The notes below the pieces were generated by a model. It did not search any database and was not told where the DNA came from. It was given only the letters and a program-made list of their open reading frames with translations. A stretch of DNA of 7,573 bases from Polyangium sp. (in: bacteria) (lineage in GTDB: Bacteria; Myxococcota_A; Polyangia; Palsa-1104): the NCBI GenBank assembly GCA_025450955.1, contig JANWLJ010000110.1, positions 1 through 7,573 of the forward strand, written 5' to 3'. Both the position numbers and the translations under genes were made by a program. The first letter of the stretch is position 1. Each line of letters starts with the position of its first letter. Shown here piece after piece: positions 1-5,245 of the stretch.

Positions 1-647
1 CCGAGCTTGCGCGCCGAGCGGCACACGCTCTCGGGCAGCTCGGCGGGCGTGTAGTAGGCGAGCCGAAGATTGATCCCGAAGCGCGAGAGACCCGGCGCCG
101 AGAGCAGGCCCGTGCGGGTGGTCGCGCCGACCAGGGTAAAGGGCGGCAGCGCGAGCGGCAGCATCTCGGCGTTCGGCCCGTCACCGACGGGGATCTCGAG
201 ACGGAAGTCCTCCATCGCCGGATAGAGATACTCCTCGACCACCGGCTGCAGACGGTGCACCTCGTCGATGAACAGGACCCCGCGCGGCTCGAGCGAGGAC
301 AGATACGAGGCGAGCGTGCCCTTGTGCTCGATCGCGGGCGCGCCGACGGTGCGGAGCGAGACGCCGAGCTCGCCGGCGATCAAATGGGCGAGCGTGGTCT
401 TGCCGATCCCGGGCGGGCCGGAGAACAGCACATGGTCGAGCCGCTCGCCGCGCCGGGCGGCGGCGGCGACGAACACCTTCAAATTCTCGAGCACCTTGCG
501 CTGGCCGACGTACTCGTCGAAGCTGCGCGGCCGGAGCGCCGAGTCGTCGGGCGCCAGCTTCGCGTCGACGATTCGCTGCGGGCGCTCGGGCGCGCCTGCG
601 TCCGTTTCCGCCTCGGCGAGCGCGTCCTCGTGTTTTCGTCGCGCCAT
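1..647 (-). CDS. ruvB: RuvB, Holliday-junction branch-migration ATPase (C-terminal part beyond window)
   Basis: RuvB is the hexameric AAA+ motor that, with RuvA, drives Holliday-junction branch migration in the cytoplasm. The visible 215 residues run from ATG at 647 to the left edge. They cover the large ATPase domain: LRPRSFDEYVGQ at 38-49, Walker A GPPGIGKTT at about 77-85, Walker B LFIDEVHRL at about 125-133, YPAMEDF at 142-148 and sensor 1 GATTR at 174-178. The small AAA+ lid and winged-helix domain lie outside the window. GGAG at 657-660 (minus strand) ends 9 bp before the ATG and overlaps the end of ruvA, which supports this start; ruvA ends 6 bp upstream. Two oddities: the usual PLRDRFGI arginine-finger segment reads PGLSRFGI (185-192), keeping only the last Arg, and the usual SGP..E..GDLA segment reads GAPAIEHKGTLAS. 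Identity is sure from motifs and operon context; full activity is not. Confidence 0.95.
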   Translation of the reverse strand, partial: MARRKHEDALAEAETDAGAPERPQRIVDAKLAPDDSALRPRSFDEYVGQRKVLENLKVFVAAAARRGERLDHVLFSGPPGIGKTTLAHLIAGELGVSLRTVGAPAIEHKGTLASYLSSLEPRGVLFIDEVHRLQPVVEEYLYPAMEDFRLEIPVGDGPNAEMLPLALPPFTLVGATTRTGLLSAPGLSRFGINLRLAYYTPAELPESVCRSARKL

Positions 648-653
648 CGTCGG

Positions 654-1262
654 TTACTCCGCCAGGGTCCGCAGCGCGCGCTTGAGCAGATCGGCGACGC
701 TCGCTTGCGGCGCCATGCCGGCGGCGGCTTCGGCGGCGCGCTCCGCTTCGGCGGGCCGATAGCCGAGGTTGACGAGCGCCGAGGAGACCTGGCTCGCCAG
801 CGGATCGCCCGATTTGGCGACGCTGCTTTTTCCAGCGCTCGGCATCGGCGTGAGGCCGGCGCGATCGAGCTTGTCGCGCAGCTCGAGCACCAACCGCTCG
901 GCGGTCTTCATCCCCACCCCCGGCACCTTCTTCAGGCGCAGGGCGTCTTCGTTCCGGATCGCGAGCGCGAGCTCGGCCGGCGCCAGCGACGAGAGGATCG
1001 ACATCGCGATCTTGGCGCCGATCCCCTGCACCGAGGTGCACAGCTCGAACGCGCTGCGCTCCTCGTCGGAGGCGAAGCCGAACAGGGTGAGCGCGTCCTC
1101 GCGCACCTGGAGGTGGGTGCGCAAAAAGGCCGAGCCGCCGACGGGCGGAAGCTGCGCCAGGGTGTGCAGCGAGACCGCGATCCGCAGCCCCACTCCACCC
1201 ACCTCGACCACCACGTGATCGATCTCTTTTTCGAGCAGCGTGCCGCGCACCGAGGCGATCAC
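654..1262 (-). CDS. ruvA: RuvA, Holliday-junction DNA-binding subunit
   Basis: RuvA tetramers bind the four-way junction and load RuvB rings on opposite arms. The protein is 202 residues, the usual family length. It starts at GTG 1262 with MIASVRGTLLEK, a typical RuvA N-terminus of the OB-fold domain I. The acidic pin residues fall at E55-D56 (VREDALTLFGF), the same numbering as in E. coli. Two helix-hairpin-helix motifs follow: VQGIGAKIAMSIL at 78-90 and VPGVGMKTAERLVLEL at 113-128. A flexible Ser/Lys/Gly-rich linker (about 138-155) leads to the C-terminal domain III (about 155-202) that contacts RuvB. The GTG start overlaps the ruvC stop TGA as GTGA. A GGAG 7 bp before the GTG (within ruvC) supports this start; the open frame extends further upstream but only as an out-of-frame shadow of ruvC. 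Confidence 0.96.
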   Translation of the reverse strand: MIASVRGTLLEKEIDHVVVEVGGVGLRIAVSLHTLAQLPPVGGSAFLRTHLQVREDALTLFGFASDEERSAFELCTSVQGIGAKIAMSILSSLAPAELALAIRNEDALRLKKVPGVGMKTAERLVLELRDKLDRAGLTPMPSAGKSSVAKSGDPLASQVSSALVNLGYRPAEAERAAEAAAGMAPQASVADLLKRALRTLAE

Positions 1263-1765
1263 GGGCGCGCTCCGACGCGCAGCCGCGCGTGAAACAGATG
1301 GCAGATGGCGACCGCCAGCGCGTCGGAGGCGTCGAGGCGCGGCGCGCGCCGGAGCGCGCAGAAGGTCCGCACCATCGCGAGCACTTGCAGCTTGGTCGCC
1401 GCGCCCGAGCCCGCCACCGATCGTTTTACCGTCGCTGGCGCGTACTCGAAGACCGAGAGCCCCGCCTCGCCCGCGCACGCGAGCGCCACCCCGCGCGAGT
1501 GGCCGAGCTGAAGCGCCGAGCGCGCGTTTCGTCCGTGGAAGACGCCTTCGACCGCGACCGCATCGGGGCGAAGCTCGGCGATCACCTCGCGCAGGCCCAC
1601 GCCGATCTCGGCCAACCGCGACGAGAGCGGCGCCTGGCGCTGCGGCTCGAGCACGCCGCACTCGACGTAGGCGAGGCCGCGCGGCGCGCGCGCCGAACGG
1701 GTCACGCGCTCGACCACGCCGTAGCCGCAGTAGCGACTGCCCGGGTCGATGCCGAGGATGCGCAC
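1259..1765 (-). CDS. ruvC: RuvC, crossover-junction endodeoxyribonuclease
   Basis: RuvC is the dimeric, Mg2+-dependent nuclease that cuts Holliday junctions symmetrically after RuvAB branch migration. It is 168 residues, close to the E. coli length (173). The RNase H-fold acidic catalytic set appears intact: D7 in LGIDPGS, E73 in AVEGVF, and D145 and D148 in DASDALA. Other family signatures are GRNARSALQLGHSRGV (77-92) and VFEYAPATVKRSVAGSG (105-121), which match the E. coli segments ALKLGQARGV and VFEYAARQVKQTVVG. The start codon is GTG at 1763-1765, because the MRILGIDPGS N-terminus is exactly where the family begins. Its Shine-Dalgarno is poor (AGG about 12 bp upstream), so translation may depend on coupling or be modest. 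It lies 68 bp after yebC and overlaps ruvA by 4 bp. Confidence 0.96.
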   Translation of the reverse strand: MRILGIDPGSRYCGYGVVERVTRSARAPRGLAYVECGVLEPQRQAPLSSRLAEIGVGLREVIAELRPDAVAVEGVFHGRNARSALQLGHSRGVALACAGEAGLSVFEYAPATVKRSVAGSGAATKLQVLAMVRTFCALRRAPRLDASDALAVAICHLFHARLRVGARP

Positions 1766-1818
1766 CAGCCGAGACTACCTGAACCGATTAGCAGGATCGA
1801 GTTTTTTGCGGCGAGCCG

Positions 1819-1834
1819 GCGCGCGATCGCGCGC
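1819..1834. repeat. 16-bp perfect palindrome at the yebC stop codon
   Basis: The sequence GCGCGCGATCGCGCGC reads identically on both strands and includes the last base of the yebC TAG stop. It sits in the 68-bp yebC-ruvC gap. In RNA the two 8-base halves could pair only with a very small loop, and on the minus strand no T-run follows (the nearby homopolymer at 1802-1807 is A on that strand). It is therefore not an intrinsic terminator. It contains GCGATCGC, an 8-mer that recurs elsewhere in the window. It may be a protein-binding site or merely a by-product of GC/GATC bias. Confidence 0.6.
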
Positions 1835-2580
1835 TACGCGCTCAGCTGCTCGAGCAGCGCGTCGTCGATGTCGTAGTTGGCGTAGACGTTCTGAACGTCG
1901 TCGTGGTCCTCGAGCGTCTGGACCAGCTTGAACATGGTCTCGGCCTCTTTGCCCTCGAGGTGCACCGAATTGTCGGGATACATGCCGACCTCGGTGTGCG
2001 ACGGCGCGAGGCCCTTTTTCTCGAGCGCGTCCTTGACGTCGAAGGTCTTGCCGGGCTCGGTCACCACCAAGAAGATGTCGCCGTCCGCGCGCACGTCCTC
2101 GGCGCCGACCTCGAGCGCGGCCTCCATGAGCGCGTCCTCGGAGACCGCGTCCTTCTCGTAGACGAGGTGGCCCTGCTTGTGAAAGAGGTAGAGCACCGAG
2201 CCCGAGGCGGCGAGCTTGCCGTTGTGGCGCTCGAGGAGCTTGCGGATCTCGCCGGCGGTGCGGTTGCGGTTGTCGGTGAGGATCTCGACCACCACCGCGG
2301 TGCCGCCCGGCCCGTAGACCTCGTAGGTGAGCTCCTCGTAGCTGTCGGCGCCGAGCTCGCCCGAGCCCTTCAAGATCGAGCGCTTGATCGTGTCGTTGGG
2401 GATGTTGCCGGCGCGCGCCTTGTCGACGGCGGTGCGCAGCCGCGGATTGCCGCTCGGATCGCCGCCCGACTTGGCGGCGACGGTGATCTCCTTGAGCAGC
2501 TTGGTCCAGCCCTTCGACTTTTTCGCGTCGGAAGCGGCCTTGGTGTGCTTGATCTTGGACCAGCGATTATGCCCGGACAT
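1834..2580 (-). CDS. yebC: YebC/PmpR (TACO1) family protein
   Basis: This 248-residue cytoplasmic protein has the classic family N-terminus MSGHNRWSKIKHTKAASDAKK (most members read MAGHSKW.NIKHRKA..DA). It is followed by FTKL-like WTKLLKEITVAAK, the signature GGDPSGNPRLRTAVDKAR (about 39-56), the segment IPNDTIKRSILKGSGE (about 60-75) and YEVYGPGGTAVVVEILTDN (86-104). The family was long annotated as transcriptional regulators (PmpR in Pseudomonas). Later work on TACO1 and bacterial YebC ties it to translation of proline-rich stretches, so the sequence alone does not decide the role. The start at ATG 2580 has GAGG 6 bp upstream (minus strand). It is the first gene of a yebC-ruvC-ruvA-ruvB order that is common in bacteria. 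Length and motifs are ordinary; no anomaly seen. Confidence 0.95.
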   Translation of the reverse strand: MSGHNRWSKIKHTKAASDAKKSKGWTKLLKEITVAAKSGGDPSGNPRLRTAVDKARAGNIPNDTIKRSILKGSGELGADSYEELTYEVYGPGGTAVVVEILTDNRNRTAGEIRKLLERHNGKLAASGSVLYLFHKQGHLVYEKDAVSEDALMEAALEVGAEDVRADGDIFLVVTEPGKTFDVKDALEKKGLAPSHTEVGMYPDNSVHLEGKEAETMFKLVQTLEDHDDVQNVYANYDIDDALLEQLSA

Positions 2581-2696
2581 AACCCACCTCGCTCAGCTCT
2601 GCGAGTGGGACTAACACGACGCTCTTGGGCACGCAAGGTGCCCGCGCGTCGCCGAGAGGATGGGAGTTGAGACCGCGCTTGGGATATGGTGCGCGC
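2581..2696. promoter_or_regulatory. Divergent intergenic region, yebC / PHP lipoprotein gene
   Basis: These 116 bp separate two divergently read genes and hold the leaders of both. Leftward, a good Shine-Dalgarno (GAGG) precedes the yebC ATG. A weak promoter candidate on the minus strand is TTGCGT (2636-2631) with a 17-bp spacer to TAGTCC (2613-2608); only the -35 is convincing. Rightward, TATGGT at 2685-2690 resembles a -10 box and lies 6 bp before the ATG; the nearest TTGA (2667) is too close (12 bp) to serve as a standard -35. No terminator or small gene was found here. Confidence 0.5.
2685..2690 (+). promoter_or_regulatory. TATGGT -10-like box just before the lipoprotein ATG
   Basis: The box sits in the context GGATATGGTGCGCGC (2682-2696) and is followed directly by the ATG at 2697. 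A nearly identical context, GGCTATGGTCGCGC, is found at 5210-5223 before the next gene, where a proper -35 is present. If it acts as a -10, transcription would begin at or within a few bases of the start codon, giving a leaderless mRNA. That agrees with the lack of a Shine-Dalgarno at normal spacing. No clear -35 was found at 16-19 bp, so the call is tentative. Confidence 0.4.
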
Positions 2697-5192
2697 ATGC
2701 GCTTTTTGGCCCTGGTGGCGCTCGCCTGCGCGGCGGCGTGCAGCGAGCCGATCCTCGCGCTGCCCTCGCCGCACGCGGCCCTGCCCTCGTCGGAGGGAGC
2801 TTCGGCCGGCGATCCGGCGACTCCGCCGGCGCGGGTGTTCGTGATCGAGCGCAGCGCCGATTTGCTCACCGGGCCCGAGGCGGCGGGACGCATCGGCGAT
2901 CTGCGGCTCGATAACGGCAAGGTCAGCTTCGTCATCCAGGCGGCCGGCTCCTCGACGGGGTTCGCCGACTCGGGAGGCGAGCTCGTCGACGCGGCGCCGG
3001 CGGACGGCGAGGACGCGCTCGAGCAGGTGATCGGCTGCCTGGCCGACAGCTTTCCGCGCCAGCCGATCTACACGCGCGTCGCGCCGGCGACCCAGGGGCG
3101 AACCGCGCTGGTGCGGGCGATCGGCTCTGACGCGCGCAATCCGGAGATCGCGATCGAGACCGACTACGCGCTCGCGCCGGGATCGATCGCGCTCGAGATC
3201 ACCACCCGGGTTCACAACCACAGCGCGCGCGCGCTCACCGGCTACGCGGTCGGCGACGCGATCGAGTGGGGGCGCGCCGAGCGGTTCGTGCCCGGCCACG
3301 CGACCGTCCCCGATCGCCTGGACGCGGTCGAAGGCTGGCTCGGCGCGCTCGGCGAGCAGGTCAGCTACGCCTACGTGGTGCCGGGCACGCTCGTCGAGCA
3401 GCACGGGCCGACCTGGTCCGATCTCGACGCCGGGGTGCTCGATCTTCCGCCCGGCGGAACCCAGACGGTCAAGCGCTGGCTGGTGGTCGGCGACGCGAGC
3501 GGCACCGAGGTGACCCGCACGGTGGGCCTCTTGCGCGGTCAGAGCTGGGCGCGGCTCGAGGGGCACGTGCGCGAGGACGCGACCGGCGCCGCGCTCGCCG
3601 GCGCCGAGGTGGTGCTCGAAGATCGCACCGGCGCGCCGCTCGCCGAGGTGCGCTCGACGGCGCGCGGTTATGTGGCGTTCGCGCCGCCCGGCGAATATCG
3701 GGTGCGGGCGAGCGGGCTCGGCCGGCGCGGCAACGATCTCGACGTCGATCTGCGCGCGAGCGGCGCCACCGTCGACGTGCTGATGTCGCAGCCGGGCGCG
3801 CTCGAGTATCAGGTGAAAGAGGGCAAGACGCTCGGCCCGGCGCGGCTCACCTTTCTCTCCGGCGACGGGCGGCCGGTGCGGCTCGGGCCGCCGTTCGCCG
3901 ATCCGGGCGGCAACGTCGCGCTCACCGTCTCGGGCCGCGGCCGGCTCCCGCTCGCGCCCGGAGTCTATCGAGTCATCGCGTCGCGCGGGCCTCAGCTCGA
4001 CCTCGACGTGCAGGATCTCGAGGTGCCGGCCGGCGGCGTCGCCAAGGCGCAGTTTTCGCTCGCGCGCGCGTTCGATCGCAAGGGCTGGGTGTGCGCCGAG
4101 CTGCACCAGCACGCCTCACCGTCGGCGGACTCGGCGGTCTCGCTGCGCGATCGGCTCGCCTCGGCGCTCGCCGAAGGGCTCGACGCGGTGGTGACCAGCG
4201 ACCACGACGTGATCGCCGACTGGAAGCCGGCGCTCGACGCCCTCGGCGCCACCCGCCCGCTGGTGGTGATCCCGGGCGAAGAGGCGACCGCGTTCGGCAT
4301 CGGTCACTTCAGCGCCTGGCCGCTCGAGCTCGCGCCCGGAGAGCCGCGCGGCGGCGCGCCCGATCCGCACGGCCCGTCGGGAAAAAGTGCCCACGCGATG
4401 GTCTTGGCCCTGCGCGCCCTGCCCTCTTCGCCGAGCGCTCCCGGTCGGGTGGTGGTGCTCGATCATCCGCGCGCCGGCTCGCTCGGCTACTTCAACAACG
4501 TCGGGCTCGATCTCCGCGCGAGCGCGCCGCCCGCCGGGTTCGAGAGCGGCTACGACGCGATCGAGGTGTTTCGCGGCGACCGCACCGCCAGCGTCGAGGC
4601 GCCGCTGCACGACTGGTTCTGGCTGCTCGATCGCGGGCTCACCTTCACCGCGGTCGGCGGCTCCGACGCGCACCGGATCGCGGGCGACGAGGTCGGCTAC
4701 CCGCGCACCTGCGTTCCATTGCTCGGCGCGGGCGTGGAGGCCTCGCTCGTCGACGCGATCGCGCGCCGGCGATCGGCGCTCATCACCAACGGGCCGTTCG
4801 TGCGGGTCTCGGTATTCGGCCGCGGCATGGGCGAATTGGCGCCGGCGCCGAAGGGGCGCGCGCGGCTCGACGTCGAGGTGCAGGCCGCGCCGTGGATCGA
4901 CGCCCGGCGGCTCGAGGTGTTCGTGAGCGGCGAGCGGCGCGGAAAGCCGAGCGAGATCGCCCAGCCGCAAAAAGGCCAGCCGCTCGACTGGAAGCGATCG
5001 ATCGATCTCGAGGTGCGCAGCGACGCGTACGTGGTGGTGCTGGTGCGCGGCGACACGCCGCTCGAGCCGGTGATCGCGCATCGCCAGGGCGGCTCGCAGC
5101 CGACTCCGCTCGCGATCACCAATCCGATCTATCTCGACCAGAACCTCGACGGGAAATACACGCCGCCCTACTCCGCCGCCCGCAAACGTTGA
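2697..5192 (+). CDS. PHP-domain metallohydrolase lipoprotein, CehA/McbA-like
   Basis: This 831-residue exported protein is of unknown substrate. The start at ATG 2697 gives a lipoprotein signal, MRFLALVALACAAAC, with Cys15 the probable lipidated residue and Ser next (outer-membrane sorting expected). Starting at the in-frame ATG 2625 would place 24 charged residues before the signal. Residues 45-280 are a beta-rich region. Residues 285-365 resemble a carboxypeptidase-regulatory-like domain (LEGHVREDATGAALAGAEV). The catalytic PHP domain spans about 463-710, with the expected metal ligands: H470 and H472 (ELHQHAS), D502 and H503 (TSDHD), E528 (PGEEAT), H590 (LDHPRAG), D657 and H659 (GSDAHR). 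The C-terminus has a beta domain and an EF-hand-like DQNLDGKY loop (814-821). The CehA/McbA family is named after carbaryl hydrolases, but most members have no known substrate. PHP phosphoesterase activity is the alternative. The protein probably acts on the cell surface or in the periplasm. Confidence 0.9.
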   Translation: MRFLALVALACAAACSEPILALPSPHAALPSSEGASAGDPATPPARVFVIERSADLLTGPEAAGRIGDLRLDNGKVSFVIQAAGSSTGFADSGGELVDAAPADGEDALEQVIGCLADSFPRQPIYTRVAPATQGRTALVRAIGSDARNPEIAIETDYALAPGSIALEITTRVHNHSARALTGYAVGDAIEWGRAERFVPGHATVPDRLDAVEGWLGALGEQVSYAYVVPGTLVEQHGPTWSDLDAGVLDLPPGGTQTVKRWLVVGDASGTEVTRTVGLLRGQSWARLEGHVREDATGAALAGAEVVLEDRTGAPLAEVRSTARGYVAFAPPGEYRVRASGLGRRGNDLDVDLRASGATVDVLMSQPGALEYQVKEGKTLGPARLTFLSGDGRPVRLGPPFADPGGNVALTVSGRGRLPLAPGVYRVIASRGPQLDLDVQDLEVPAGGVAKAQFSLARAFDRKGWVCAELHQHASPSADSAVSLRDRLASALAEGLDAVVTSDHDVIADWKPALDALGATRPLVVIPGEEATAFGIGHFSAWPLELAPGEPRGGAPDPHGPSGKSAHAMVLALRALPSSPSAPGRVVVLDHPRAGSLGYFNNVGLDLRASAPPAGFESGYDAIEVFRGDRTASVEAPLHDWFWLLDRGLTFTAVGGSDAHRIAGDEVGYPRTCVPLLGAGVEASLVDAIARRRSALITNGPFVRVSVFGRGMGELAPAPKGRARLDVEVQAAPWIDARRLEVFVSGERRGKPSEIAQPQKGQPLDWKRSIDLEVRSDAYVVVLVRGDTPLEPVIAHRQGGSQPTPLAITNPIYLDQNLDGKYTPPYSAARKR

Positions 5193-5218
5193 CGGCGCGC
5201 GCGCGGCGCGGCTATGGT
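5189..5218 (+). promoter_or_regulatory. Sigma-70-like promoter of the metallopeptidase gene
   Basis: TTGACG (5189-5194) is separated by 18 bp from TATGGT (5213-5218). The -35 box contains the TGA stop (5190-5192) of the preceding gene, so the promoter begins inside the upstream reading frame. The spacer is almost wholly alternating G and C. Predicted transcription start is near 5225, leaving a leader of about 20 bases that still contains the ribosome binding site. It implies that the peptidase can be expressed independently of the lipoprotein. Confidence 0.65.
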
Positions 5219-5235
5219 CGCGCTTCCCGATAAAG

Positions 5236-5241
5236 AGGAGG
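5236..5241 (+). promoter_or_regulatory. Strong Shine-Dalgarno AGGAGG of the metallopeptidase gene
   Basis: A full AGGAGG (within AGAGGAGG, 5234-5241) lies 4 bases before the ATG at 5246. It fixes the start of the peptidase gene, and contrasts with the lipoprotein gene upstream, which has none. Confidence 0.85.
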
Positions 5242-5245
5242 CAGC

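Noticed and set aside
1263..1661. N-terminal extension of the ruvA frame
   Set aside because: It lies wholly within ruvC in another frame; family alignment and a GGAG place the start at GTG 1262.
1800..1834. Intrinsic terminator between yebC and ruvC
   Set aside because: The palindrome has no following T-run on the minus strand; the T-run at 1802-1807 is on the plus strand and has no stem before it there.
2625..2696. Upstream in-frame ATG that would lengthen the PHP lipoprotein by 24 residues
   Set aside because: The extension is Arg/Gly-rich and would put charged residues ahead of a clean lipoprotein signal peptide; the TATGGT box also lies within it.
2370..4112. Open frame of 580 codons on the minus strand across the yebC 5' end and the lipoprotein gene
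   Set aside because: Its product is Arg/Ala/His-rich and resembles no family, it overlaps two clearly real genes, and such long antisense frames are expected in DNA with G/C at nearly every third position.
3266..5233. Open frame of 655 codons on the plus strand overlapping the PHP lipoprotein
   Set aside because: The translation is an Arg/Ala-rich low-complexity shadow in another frame; the PHP frame has all catalytic motifs and a signal peptide.
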